Origin: Psychroflexus curvus
GTDB taxonomy: Bacteria; Bacteroidota; Bacteroidia; Flavobacteriales; Flavobacteriaceae
Direction: 5' to 3'
Length of the DNA: 64,000 nt
Assembly: GCF_020164585.1 (NCBI RefSeq)
Contig: NZ_JAIQZF010000004.1
Coordinates: 310,001-374,000 of the forward strand
A program made the translations under genes and the position numbers. Below, in pieces: positions 37,686 through 46,349 of the stretch. Within the stretch, counting starts at the first letter, position 1. Every line of letters begins with the position of its first letter. Under the pieces are notes generated by a model, which saw nothing but the letters and a program-made list of their open reading frames with translations, ran no database searches and was not told the origin of the DNA.

Positions 37686-38933
37686 TTATTTTTTTAAAAT
37701 TGCTTCATAGATTAACTCTAAAGCTTTGTTGACTGCTTTTTGAGTGACGCGTTCTCTATGTTTACCAAACTGAAATTCATGCACTTGAGTTTCTTCTGGC
37801 GTTGCAACAGCGATAAAAACCGTACCGATTTCTGCATCGCTATCACCTTTGGCTGGTCCGGCATTCCCTGTTGTAGCAATGGCATAATCAGATTTGAACA
37901 TCGCATTAGCTTTTTCGGCCATCGCCTGAGTAATTTCTGAACTTACTACAGAGTATTTTTCAATCAACTCTTCTGAAATCTGCAACACGTCATTTTTTGC
38001 GGATGTAGCATAGCTCACCACTGAGCCTTTAAAGTAAGCTGAAGCACCAGGAATCTCTGTGAATTTAGCAGCCAGCCTTCCTCCTGTACAACTTTCTGCA
38101 GTGACCAAGGTTTTCCCCTTCATCGTAAAGGCTTCAGCTATTCTTTCTTCAAGGGTTTGCTCATCTTCATAGCCTTTTATAATGTCTCCAATAATTCTGT
38201 TAAGACTTTCAACGGCATTTTCGAGGCCAGACTTCAGCTCTGCTTCGTCTTCCCCTCTTGCACTCAACCTCAGCCTTACTCTGCCTAAACTTGGCAGGTA
38301 AGCAAGTTTAATGTAAGGAGGCAAAAGATTTTCCCAATCTTCAATTCGGTCGGCAATAGCACTTTCACCTAATCCATAGGTCAGCACCGTTTTATGGATA
38401 ATATATGGAGTTCTAAACCTATCCTGAAGCCTTGGCAGAGCCTGTTCAGTAAAAATAGCCTTCATTTCATAAGGCACACCAGGCATGGAAACATAAACAA
38501 CATCTTCATTCTCAAACCACATCCCTGGAGCAGTACCGTATTCGTTATGCAAAGGTATGGCCTGAGAAGGCATCCAGGCCTGAGATTTATTTGCCTCCAG
38601 AATTGGTGTAGACACATATTTGGCAAAAATATCTTCGACGTGAGCCAAAACTTTTTTATCGAGAATCAATTCGTCATTAAAATACTCGCAAAAAGTATGT
38701 TTGGTAATATCATCTTTGGTCGGACCAAGTCCACCCGTGATAATGACGATATTGGATCGGCCTGAAGCTTCTTTTAAAGCATTGAGGATATGTTCTTTTT
38801 CATCCTGAATCGAAGAAATCTGATACACATCCACCCCGATTTTATTCAGTTGCTTAGCTATAAAAGCTGAATTGGTATCGATGATTTGTCCGATGAGTAT
38901 TTCATCGCCTATGGTGATTATCTCTGCCTGCAT
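37686..38933 (-). CDS. cinA: CinA-family protein (nicotinamide-nucleotide amidase)
   Basis: 415 residues. The N-terminal half is the molybdopterin-binding-like COG1058 domain ([35 protein letters not shown]), the C-terminal half the PncC amidase ([39 protein letters not shown]). The first domain is linked to ADP-ribose pyrophosphatase-like activity, and the second deamidates nicotinamide mononucleotide for NAD recycling. The catalytic Ser-Cys-Thr stretch is intact. It follows the fumarylacetoacetase-like gene by three bases. Confidence 0.93.
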   Translation of the reverse strand: MQAEIITIGDEILIGQIIDTNSAFIAKQLNKIGVDVYQISSIQDEKEHILNALKEASGRSNIVIITGGLGPTKDDITKHTFCEYFNDELILDKKVLAHVEDIFAKYVSTPILEANKSQAWMPSQAIPLHNEYGTAPGMWFENEDVVYVSMPGVPYEMKAIFTEQALPRLQDRFRTPYIIHKTVLTYGLGESAIADRIEDWENLLPPYIKLAYLPSLGRVRLRLSARGEDEAELKSGLENAVESLNRIIGDIIKGYEDEQTLEERIAEAFTMKGKTLVTAESCTGGRLAAKFTEIPGASAYFKGSVVSYATSAKNDVLQISEELIEKYSVVSSEITQAMAEKANAMFKSDYAIATTGNAGPAKGDSDAEIGTVFIAVATPEETQVHEFQFGKHRERVTQKAVNKALELIYEAILKK

Positions 38934-38936
38934 AAT

Positions 38937-39551
38937 TTATTTAACTTGAATTGAAAAACACGAAGACTCTTCTATAAAGCCTTCCAACACATCACCTTCT
39001 TCTACCGGGCCAACTCCAGAAGGGGTTCCTGTGAAAATGATATCACCAATCTTTAAGGTAAAGTATTGAGAAACATAAGCGATGAGTTCATCTATTTTCC
39101 AAAGCATTTCTGAAGTAGATCCAGCCTGAACTATCTCTTTATTCTTTTCTAATCGGAAAGAAATCGCATTGACCTCCTGAAATTTAGTTTTTGGAAACCA
39201 GTGTTCTCCAATTACCGCAGCTCCGTCAAAGCCTTTTGCTTTCTCCCAGGGCAAGCCTTTATCTTTCAAATAGTTTTGTACATCTCTGGCTGTAAAATCA
39301 ATCCCCAGACCAATGTCGTCATAGTAGTTGTGAGCAAATTTAGGCTGAATATGCTTGCCTACTTTTTTGATTTTAACCAAAATCTCCACCTCATGATGCA
39401 CATCATCTGAAAAGGCAGGAATAATGAACGGATTGTTTTTCAATAAAACCGACGAATCTGGCTTCATAAAAACAACGGGGTGTTCAGGTTTTTCGCTGTG
39501 TAATTCAGAAATATGCTTGGCATAATTTCTTCCGATGCAAATGAGTTTCAT
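38937..39551 (-). CDS. Fumarylacetoacetate hydrolase-family protein
   Basis: 204 residues, a single FAH domain. The start MKLICIGRNYAKHISELHSE, metal-binding HHEVEILVKI, IGLGIDFTARDVQN and IIFTGTPSGVGPVEEGD match small members that hydrolyse or decarboxylate acylpyruvates or oxaloacetate. Which substrate is used cannot be told. It is the first of a two-gene unit with cinA. Confidence 0.9.
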   Translation of the reverse strand: MKLICIGRNYAKHISELHSEKPEHPVVFMKPDSSVLLKNNPFIIPAFSDDVHHEVEILVKIKKVGKHIQPKFAHNYYDDIGLGIDFTARDVQNYLKDKGLPWEKAKGFDGAAVIGEHWFPKTKFQEVNAISFRLEKNKEIVQAGSTSEMLWKIDELIAYVSQYFTLKIGDIIFTGTPSGVGPVEEGDVLEGFIEESSCFSIQVK

Positions 39552-39863
39552 AATGAAAATTTAAAATAATTTAGGCTCTACAAAATTAATGACTTAATGC
39601 TATAAAAGTGATTACTCAAGGAATAAAATAATTTCTTGAATAACTATAACTAATTAGCCTATTTTGAACTTTTAAAAATCATTGCTTTATTTCACTCAAA
39701 CCTCGCAAAGAAAAAACGCAAAGACACGCAAATCATTGATAATATCAATTTATAATTTCGAGTTCCTGTGCGGAAAGCTTAGCGGATTTAGCGTGAAAAA
39801 TACTGATAATAAAATATTTATACCTAGTCATTAAGCCAGTTTTATGAAGCTCATAAGCATAAA
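39552..39863. other. 312 bases intergenic
   Basis: No gene seen. It contains three CGCAAAG/CGCAAAT heptamers at 39704-39733, a low-complexity pattern I have often seen between Bacteroidota genes. TAATTTTG (39588-39581, minus strand) could be the -7 element of the FAH-cinA unit, but no partner TTG lies at the normal distance. Confidence 0.45.
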
Positions 39864-40235
39864 TCAATCATTTGAATAATAGGTAGGCGGAGGAAGCGGT
39901 GCGCTATTTAAGTCATAATTAGGCATAATTCTACTCAGTGCATCTGCTGGAGTGTATTTAAAGACTTCGTAATCAAATTGATCAAAATTTTTAAAAGCAT
40001 CTTTAGACATCACAAAAGAACCTTCTTTTATGTCTCTATAATGCATGTTAAAATTTAAATTAGACAGATTTGGTTTTTTAAACCTATCCGTTTTCAAAAT
40101 GTTTGTATTTAACGAAAGCAAGCTTAGAGCTGGTAATACTGAACTTTGCGTTGAGTCCAAAGCTGCTTGCTGCTGACCAAATAAGCATGTGTTTCCACAT
40201 ATCAATGCCACAAATAAAATTAAAATAAAACGCAT
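39864..40235 (-). CDS. Secreted hypothetical protein
   Basis: 123 residues with a signal peptide (1-20, ending CLFGQ). The mature part has no recognisable domain. Its C-terminus is rich in prolines (NSAPLPPPTYYSND). It lies 33 bases downstream of the DnaQ-like exonuclease gene. I cannot assign a family. Confidence 0.7.
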   Translation of the reverse strand: MRFILILFVALICGNTCLFGQQQAALDSTQSSVLPALSLLSLNTNILKTDRFKKPNLSNLNFNMHYRDIKEGSFVMSKDAFKNFDQFDYEVFKYTPADALSRIMPNYDLNSAPLPPPTYYSND

Positions 40236-40268
40236 AATTTATTTTTAAATAATCACACTAATTATAAT

Positions 40269-41039
40269 TTATTTAGTCGCTAATTTTCTAAGTTTAATAG
40301 CTGTCAGGACTTTCTTGGTGTAAAGCGGAAAGTCTGAATTTTGAATCCAGCCAAAATAGCCCGGCTCTTTCTCTAGCACGTCTTCAACTTTCTTTCCTCT
40401 GAATTTTCCAAATCCAAAGACTTCTTCATCTTTTTTATTCAGGACAATAAAACCAGCTAAATCTGCAAATTTCTTGTGTGCACTATAAGTTGAAAGCCAT
40501 TTGGTATCGTTCTCCAGATCGGTATAGCGATCCAGTTGAGACTTTAATACTTCGTAAGTGGCATTGGTATCTGCTTCCGCGCTGTGCGCATCGGTCAAAT
40601 CTTTGTCGCAATAGAATTTGTAGGCTGCTTCCAGGGTTCTCTTTTCCTTTTTATGAAAAATGGTTTGCACATCCACTGCATTGACCTTTTTCAGATCAAA
40701 ATCAATTCCTACGCGAAGCATTTCTTCAGCCAAAAGGGGAATATCAAATCGATTACTGTTATAACCAGCCAAATCGCAGCCTTTTATCATCGCATTGATT
40801 TTTGGAGCGAGTTCGTCAAACTTTGGTTCGTTGGCTACATCCTCATCACTGATGCCGTGAATAGCTGTAGTTTCCTTAGGAATAGGAATGCCAGGATTCA
40901 CCTTCCAGGTATAACTTTCTTTATTGTTGTTTTCAAAAACCTTGAGAATTGAAATCTCTACAATTCTGTCTTTTGAAATATTAGTACCTGTGGTTTCAAG
41001 ATCAAAAAAACAGATAGGACGCGTCAATTTTAATTCCAT
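40269..41039 (-). CDS. DnaQ/exodeoxyribonuclease-X-type 3'-5' exonuclease
   Basis: 256 residues. The DEDDh motifs are complete: D and E in FFDLETTGTN, D in YNSNRFDIPLLAEEML, and H and D in TDAHSAEADTNAT. A C-terminal ExoX-like segment follows (FGFGKFRGKKVEDVLEKEPG). Such enzymes remove nucleotides 3'-5' in proofreading or repair. It is not the PolIII epsilon fusion. A promoter lies upstream, and the BLUF gene is divergent from it. Confidence 0.9.
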   Translation of the reverse strand: MELKLTRPICFFDLETTGTNISKDRIVEISILKVFENNNKESYTWKVNPGIPIPKETTAIHGISDEDVANEPKFDELAPKINAMIKGCDLAGYNSNRFDIPLLAEEMLRVGIDFDLKKVNAVDVQTIFHKKEKRTLEAAYKFYCDKDLTDAHSAEADTNATYEVLKSQLDRYTDLENDTKWLSTYSAHKKFADLAGFIVLNKKDEEVFGFGKFRGKKVEDVLEKEPGYFGWIQNSDFPLYTKKVLTAIKLRKLATK

Positions 41040-41054
41040 GATAGATATTTTTTA

Positions 41055-41087
41055 CAAAGTTAATATTTGAGGCTAAAGAACTCTCAA
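41055..41087 (-). promoter_or_regulatory. Promoter of the exonuclease gene
   Basis: TTG (41087-41085), a 22-base spacer and TAACTTTG (41062-41055) on the minus strand. It lies 16 bases upstream of the ATG. Confidence 0.5.
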
Positions 41088-41186
41088 ATTAACTAAAATT
41101 TGAAATTTTTATCTAATGTCCTTTTTAGTCAAACTCTTTAAAGTTTCAAAAAAAATATTATTTTCGAGGAAATCAATTTCAAACAG

Positions 41187-41615
41187 ATGTCATTAAAATT
41201 TGTTTCCTACATGAGCTCTCAGTCTCGTATCATGTCCAAAAAGAGTATTGAAGACTTTTTATTTGAAGTAAGAGAAAAAAATAAGCAGTTAGCCATTACA
41301 GGTATACTGCTGCTCATTCAGGGAAAATTTGTTCAGTATATTGAAGGACCTGCCGAAGAGATTGACAGAGTGTACGAATCTATTAATCAGGACAAAAGAC
41401 ATACAGATTTAATTTTGTTAGATTCTGGCGAGCTTGACGAAAGGCAATTCAAAGACTGGTCTATGGCTTACAAAGAAGTAGGTGATAAACAAATCAAAGA
41501 AATTGTAGGTAAAGAAGACCTCAACCTGGAAGAGGTTTTCCTTAAAGGAAAAGATATTAAAAACCATCCTGTGCTTACCGTGTTATACGATTTCGTCAAA
41601 ACGCTTTCAAGTTAG
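41187..41615 (+). CDS. BLUF blue-light photoreceptor protein
   Basis: 142 residues, essentially a single BLUF domain that binds FAD noncovalently. Flavin residues that align with AppA are Y8 (FVSYMS), N32 (KNKQLAITGILL) and Q50 (GKFVQYIEG), with the N-to-Q spacing of 18 the same as in AppA. A short helical tail follows (ELDERQFKDW, then NHPVLTVLYDFV). No output domain is attached, so it signals by protein contact. The partner is not obvious from the neighbours (an exonuclease and a transketolase). Confidence 0.92.
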   Translation: MSLKFVSYMSSQSRIMSKKSIEDFLFEVREKNKQLAITGILLLIQGKFVQYIEGPAEEIDRVYESINQDKRHTDLILLDSGELDERQFKDWSMAYKEVGDKQIKEIVGKEDLNLEEVFLKGKDIKNHPVLTVLYDFVKTLSS

Positions 41616-41692
41616 AAATTCAAATTGTTATTTAAGTTCGAGCACTTCACTAATTCAGTATAAACTCCGTAGAGAACATATCTTGTTAAAAG

Positions 41693-41736
41693 TTCGAGCG
41701 GAGTCGAGAACCATCCACATCTCGACTCCGCTCGAT
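41693..41736. repeat. REP-like palindromic repeat (copy 3)
   Basis: TCGAGCGGAGTCGAGA (41694-41709) and TCTCGACTCCGCTCGA (41720-41735) are perfect 16-base arms around a 10-base loop. It lies between the BLUF gene and the convergent transketolase gene, and may act as a terminator. Confidence 0.75.
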
Positions 41737-41819
41737 GCTAAAACATAGATTAAACGTCACTTTGTATTAAATGAAATTTCAAAATTTTCAAAGGTTCAAA
41801 GAGAAACTTCCATTAAAAA

Positions 41820-42776
41820 TTATTCCTTTCTCAAAATAACAGCTTCTGCTTTTTCTGAAATAGCTTTCGCATTCAAACCATATTTATCGAGGAGCATAAG
41901 CGGTTCTCCACTTTCTCCGAAGGTATCCTGGGTAGCAACAAATTCCTGAGGTGCAGGATCATTTAGTACTAAAGTTCTGGCTACACTTTCACCAAGGCCA
42001 CCCAAAACGTTATGCTCTTCTGCAGTAACTACACATTTGGTCTTCCTCACCGATTTTAAAATAGCCGCCTCATCTAATGGCTTGATGGTATGAATATTAA
42101 TCACCTCAGCCGAAATTCCCTTTTCATCCAGCTCTTTAGCTGCTTCCAGAGCCTCCCAAACCAGGTGACCTGTAGCGATGATGGTGACATCGTTTCCTTC
42201 TGTAAGTGTTACCGCTTTACCGATTTCAAATTTTTGATCTTCCGGAGTGAAATTAGCCACTTTAGGTCTGCCAAATCTTAAATACACCGGACCTTCATGC
42301 TTAGCAATAGCTAAGGTAGCTGCTTTGGTCTGATTGTAATCGCAGGTGTTGATAACTGTCATTCCCGGCAGCATTTTCATCATTCCTATGTCTTCCAGAA
42401 TTTGATGTGTTGCGCCATCTTCGCCCAAAGTCAAGCCGGCATGTGAAGCACAGATTTTCACATTTTTTCCTGAGTAAGCTACAGATTGTCTTATCTGATC
42501 ATAAACTCTACCTGTAGAGAAATTGGCGAATGTTCCTGTAAAAGGAATTTTTCCACCGATGGTCATCCCCGCTGCAATACCAATCATATTGGCTTCTGCA
42601 ATTCCTATTTGAAAGAAACGCTCTGGATGGTTTTTTTTGAATTCGTCCATTTTGAGTGATCCTGTAAGATCCGCACAAAGTGCAACTACATCAGGATTGG
42701 TTTTGCCAAGCTCGGTTAAACCAGCTCCAAATCCAGATCTCGTGTCAATATTTCCTGTATTTTTATATGTTTTCAT
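41820..42776 (-). CDS. Transketolase, C-terminal subunit
   Basis: 318 residues corresponding to the pyrimidine-binding and C-terminal domains (GFGAGLTELGKTNPDVVALC, FQIGIAEANMIGIAAGMTIG and GEDGATHQILEDIGMM). It pairs with the N-terminal half encoded upstream (42887-43732) to make the split transketolase of the pentose-phosphate pathway. The stop-to-start gap of 110 bases between halves carries two GC-rich hairpin repeats. Confidence 0.95.
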   Translation of the reverse strand: MKTYKNTGNIDTRSGFGAGLTELGKTNPDVVALCADLTGSLKMDEFKKNHPERFFQIGIAEANMIGIAAGMTIGGKIPFTGTFANFSTGRVYDQIRQSVAYSGKNVKICASHAGLTLGEDGATHQILEDIGMMKMLPGMTVINTCDYNQTKAATLAIAKHEGPVYLRFGRPKVANFTPEDQKFEIGKAVTLTEGNDVTIIATGHLVWEALEAAKELDEKGISAEVINIHTIKPLDEAAILKSVRKTKCVVTAEEHNVLGGLGESVARTLVLNDPAPQEFVATQDTFGESGEPLMLLDKYGLNAKAISEKAEAVILRKE

Positions 42777-42778
42777 AG

Positions 42779-42885
42779 GCCTCCCCTAGCCCCTCCAAAG
42801 GAGGGGGATTCTGGGGTGATTTTTAATTAATAATTCGTTTTATCATACCTTAAAGTTCCTCCCCTTTGGGGAGGTTAGGTGGGGC
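42779..42885. repeat. GC-rich dispersed hairpin pair between transketolase halves
   Basis: Hairpin 1: CCCCTCC-AAA-GGAGGGG (42790-42806) with a GCCTCCCCTAG leader from 42779. Hairpin 2: CCTCCCC-TTT-GGGGAGG (42858-42874) followed by TTAGGTGGGG. The same two units occur inside icmF. It probably sits in the transcript between the two coding regions. Confidence 0.8.
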
Positions 42886-42886
42886 G

Positions 42887-43732
42887 CTAGTAATCGCCTA
42901 GCGTTTCCGGATTTTGAGCCAAAGCGGTTTCTAACTGCTCGTCATTTGGTGCTTTACCGTGCCACGCATGAGTTCCCATCATAAAGTCCACTCCGTTACC
43001 CATTTCCGTTTCCATCAAAATAACAATAGGTTGTTTTTTGCCTGTTAAGCTTTTGGCTTCAGCTAAAGTGTTTTTGATGGCCTCTATGTCATTCCCTTCT
43101 TTGAGTTCTAAAACTTTCCAGTCGAAAGCTTCAAACTTCTTTTTTAAGTTTCCTAGAGGTAAAACATCGTCTGTAGCTCCATCAATTTGCTTTTTATTAT
43201 AGTCGACAGTAGCAATAAGGTTATCTATACCTTTGGAACCTGCATAAAGGATGGCTTCCCAGTTCTGTCCTTCCTGCAATTCACCATCGCCGTGAAGACT
43301 ATAAACCAAATGAGAGTCCTTATTCATTTTTTTGGTATGTGCAGCTCCAATAGCTACAGACATGCCTTGTCCTAAAGATCCCGAAGCGATTCTAATCCCA
43401 GGAAGTCCCTCGTGAGTTGTTGGGTGACCCTGAAGTCTGGAATCAATTTTTCTAAAGGTGCTAAGCTCTTTTACTGGAAAAAATCCTGATCTGGATAAAA
43501 CGCTGTAGAAAACCGGCGAAATATGACCGTTGGACAGAAAGAATAAGTCTTCGTTTTTGCCGTCCATATCGAAGTCTGTAGAGTACTCCATAACTTCCTG
43601 ATAAAGAACGGAAAAGAATTCTGCACAGCCCAAAGATCCTCCGGGATGCCCAGAGTTAACTTGATGCACCTGGCGAAGAATATCTCTTCTTACTTGTGTA
43701 ACAAAATCTTGCAAATGTTGTGTTGTTGACAT
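42887..43732 (-). CDS. Transketolase, N-terminal subunit
   Basis: 281 residues from ATG at 43732. An earlier ATG at 43762 adds 10 unrelated residues. It is the thiamine-diphosphate half: HQVNSGHPGGSLGCAEFFSV, GSLGQGMSVAIGAAHTKK and LHGDGELQEGQNWEAILYAG with VDYNKKQIDG for the diphosphate metal. It makes transketolase with the C-terminal subunit that follows. TACTTTTG on the minus strand (43767-43760) is a possible -7 element upstream. Confidence 0.95.
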   Translation of the reverse strand: MSTTQHLQDFVTQVRRDILRQVHQVNSGHPGGSLGCAEFFSVLYQEVMEYSTDFDMDGKNEDLFFLSNGHISPVFYSVLSRSGFFPVKELSTFRKIDSRLQGHPTTHEGLPGIRIASGSLGQGMSVAIGAAHTKKMNKDSHLVYSLHGDGELQEGQNWEAILYAGSKGIDNLIATVDYNKKQIDGATDDVLPLGNLKKKFEAFDWKVLELKEGNDIEAIKNTLAEAKSLTGKKQPIVILMETEMGNGVDFMMGTHAWHGKAPNDEQLETALAQNPETLGDY

Positions 43733-43849
43733 GAGATAAATTAAGAATTTTAAATTTTTCAAAAGTAAGGATTTATTATAAGATACTATGCTTGAGAAGA
43801 ATCAATCCTAATATCTTTAAGTCGAAGAAAAAGTTTTGATAGAGTTGAG

Positions 43850-43857
43850 TATCTTTG
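43850..43857 (+). promoter_or_regulatory. tgt promoter -7 element
   Basis: TATCTTTG, 19 bases before the tgt ATG. A TTG at the normal distance is missing, so confidence is low. Confidence 0.4.
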
Positions 43858-43876
43858 CAGGCTATTTAGAATCCAT

Positions 43877-45007
43877 ATGAAATTCGAATTACTGAGTAAA
43901 GACCCCAACTCTAAAGCAAGAGCAGGTAAAATCACTACAGACCACGGTGTCATAGAAACGCCTATTTTTATGCCTGTAGGCACCATCGCTACTGTTAAAG
44001 GTGTCCACCAAAGAGAATTGAAAGAAGAAATAAATCCAGATATTATTTTAGGTAATACGTATCACCTGTATTTACGCCCGGGAACCGATATTCTAAGAAA
44101 GGCAGGCGGACTTCATAAGTTTATGAATTGGGATAGAAATATCCTTACCGATAGTGGAGGTTATCAGGTGTACTCATTGTCAGCAAATAGAAAAATAAAA
44201 GAACAAGGGGTTAAGTTTAAATCTCACATAGACGGCTCTACACATCTTTTTACTCCGGAAAGTGCCGTAGATATTCAAAGAGAAATTGGAGCTGACATTA
44301 TCATGGCTTTCGATGAGTGTACTCCTTATCCATGCGAATACAACTATGCTAAGCGTTCTATGCACATGACACACCGCTGGCTGGACCGCTGCATGACTCA
44401 CATGAAAAAGACCTCTCCTTTATATGGTCACGATCAAACTCTGTTTCCTATTGTTCAAGGCAGTACTTATAAGGACCTGAGGAAACAATCTGCAGAATAT
44501 ATAGCCAGTGTCGGTGCGGAAGGAAACGCTATTGGAGGGTTATCTGTTGGGGAACCCGATGATGAAATGTATGCCATGACCGAGGTGGTGACTGAAATTT
44601 TACCTGAAGATAAACCCAGATACCTTATGGGAGTTGGTACACCCTCCAATCTTTTGGAAAATATTGCCTTAGGTGTGGACATGTTTGACTGTGTCATGCC
44701 AACACGGAACGCAAGAAATGGAATGCTGTTTACCTCTGAAGGCACTATCAATATCAAAAACAAAAAATGGGAAGATGATTTTTCTCCCCTCGATCCTGCC
44801 GGTTATACCTGGGTAGATACAGAACATTCTAAAGCCTACTTAAAACATTTATTCTCTGTAAAGGAATTATTGGGTAAGCAAATAGCAACCATTCACAATT
44901 TAGGATTCTATCTTTGGCTGGTGAGAGAAGCAAGACGACAAATCCAGGCGGGAACCTTTAGAGCCTGGAAAGATGTTATGGTAAAAAAATTATCGGTAAG
45001 ACTCTAA
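43877..45007 (+). CDS. tgt: tRNA-guanine transglycosylase without the zinc cysteines
   Basis: 376 residues. The active site is intact: D92 in LTDSGGYQVYSL (base-catalysis Asp) and D271 in MFDCVMPTRNAR (nucleophile). The enzyme swaps guanine for preQ1 at tRNA position 34. The usual CxCxxC zinc motif is absent: the aligned positions are G309, T311 and D314 in DPAGYTWVDTEHSKAYL, while H340 (ATIHNLGFY) is kept. The protein is otherwise collinear, so a pseudogene is unlikely. An LptF/G permease gene follows after 10 bases. Confidence 0.95.
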   Translation: MKFELLSKDPNSKARAGKITTDHGVIETPIFMPVGTIATVKGVHQRELKEEINPDIILGNTYHLYLRPGTDILRKAGGLHKFMNWDRNILTDSGGYQVYSLSANRKIKEQGVKFKSHIDGSTHLFTPESAVDIQREIGADIIMAFDECTPYPCEYNYAKRSMHMTHRWLDRCMTHMKKTSPLYGHDQTLFPIVQGSTYKDLRKQSAEYIASVGAEGNAIGGLSVGEPDDEMYAMTEVVTEILPEDKPRYLMGVGTPSNLLENIALGVDMFDCVMPTRNARNGMLFTSEGTINIKNKKWEDDFSPLDPAGYTWVDTEHSKAYLKHLFSVKELLGKQIATIHNLGFYLWLVREARRQIQAGTFRAWKDVMVKKLSVRL

Positions 45008-45017
45008 AAATTAGCTT

Positions 45018-46094
45018 TTGAAAATAATTGACTGGTACATACTGAAGCGATACTTAGCCACATTTATATCGCTATTACTAATGTTTATCCCCATAGGTAT
45101 CATTGTCAATTTATCTGAAAAAATCGATGATATCAAAGAAAATGAAGTTCCTTTAGACGAAGTATTGGTCTTTTATGGCAATTTCACCATCTATTTTGCC
45201 AATTTACTTTTCCCTATATTCCTTTTCTTATCCATTATCTGGTTCACCTCCAAACTTGCTAACAATACTGAAATTATAGCCATCTTAAGCTCAGGGATTT
45301 CGTTTTGGAGATTCCTAAGACCTTACCTTATAGGTGCAACTTTAGTTTGTGGTGTAGCCTTAGTTTTTACAATGTATCTTGTTCCCAACGCAAGCCGGGA
45401 GTTTAATGAATTCAAGTATAAATATTTCAAAAAAGGAAGACAAGCTCAGGAGACTACAAATGTTTACAGACAGGTCAATGACGAAGAATTCATCTTTGCA
45501 ACCAATTTTCAACCCAAAACCAGGACCGCAAGAAATTTTACCTTGGAACATTTTGAAGACAACGAAATGAAGTTTAAAATTTCTGCCTCAAGATTAAAAT
45601 TCAACCCTGAGGACTCTACATTTACCCTCAGCAATTTTGAGAAGAGAACCATAAAAGAACGCGAAGACTTTATTTACAGACAAACGTCTTTAGATACAGT
45701 CCTGCCATTTGAATTCGATGAGCTCACCCCTGTTGAATATATAGCAGAGACTTTGGATTATGGAGAGCTTAGAGATTTTATCGCTACCGAAAAACGAAGA
45801 GGCTCTTCCAACATAAGCAGTTACCAAATCGTAGCCTACAAGCGCTGGAGTGTTCCTATTTCTGCCTTTATACTCACCATTATTGCAGTATCAGTTTCAG
45901 CGATGAAAAGACGTGGAGGCATGGGCGTAAATCTAGCTATAGGAATTGTGATTGCCTTTGGATATATCTTTTTGGATAAAGTATTTGGAACCATTGCAGA
46001 AAAATCAACATTTTCACCACTTATTGCGGTCTGGTTTTCTAATATCTTATTTGGAATTCTTGCCATTTATCTATTGATCAAGGCTAAACGCTAG
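45018..46094 (+). CDS. LptF/LptG-family permease
   Basis: 358 residues from TTG at 45018. It has the arrangement of LptF/LptG: N-terminal membrane helices (about 15-35, 60-80, 100-120), a periplasmic beta-jellyroll (about 130-260) and C-terminal helices (about 275-355). It pulls LPS from the inner membrane for LptB-driven export; lptB is at 50340-51095. The second permease is not in this window. It starts 10 bases after tgt, so they are co-transcribed. Confidence 0.9.
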   Translation: MKIIDWYILKRYLATFISLLLMFIPIGIIVNLSEKIDDIKENEVPLDEVLVFYGNFTIYFANLLFPIFLFLSIIWFTSKLANNTEIIAILSSGISFWRFLRPYLIGATLVCGVALVFTMYLVPNASREFNEFKYKYFKKGRQAQETTNVYRQVNDEEFIFATNFQPKTRTARNFTLEHFEDNEMKFKISASRLKFNPEDSTFTLSNFEKRTIKEREDFIYRQTSLDTVLPFEFDELTPVEYIAETLDYGELRDFIATEKRRGSSNISSYQIVAYKRWSVPISAFILTIIAVSVSAMKRRGGMGVNLAIGIVIAFGYIFLDKVFGTIAEKSTFSPLIAVWFSNILFGILAIYLLIKAKR

Positions 46095-46147
46095 TTGAGT
46101 TGGTGAGTTGGTGAGTTGGTGAGTTGGTGAGTTGGTGAGTTGGTGAG
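46094..46147. repeat. Tandem octamer array (GTTGGTGA)n
   Basis: Six perfect GTTGGTGA units at 46099-46146 after a partial unit. The array starts at the last base of the LptF/G stop codon. An A/T-rich tract with GGTATTC and TTACATC doublets follows to about 46215. Copy number may vary by slippage. Confidence 0.85.
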
Positions 46148-46349
46148 AAAAATAAAAAATTTAAATTTAAAATTCGAAGTTCGGTATTCGGTATTCGATA
46201 TTCTTACATCTTACATCTAATTTCTAGGATCTAAACACACTGCATTATCAATCAATTCTTTATTTTTGTCGACCACTTATGATTATCAAAATAAACAGAT
46301 ATACTTTCATATATTTGCTAACTGACTTTTAAAGAAATACACTGTATTC

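Noticed and set aside
46099-46146. CRISPR-like array
   Set aside because: Units are 8 bases with no spacers; a simple tandem repeat, and no cas genes are nearby.
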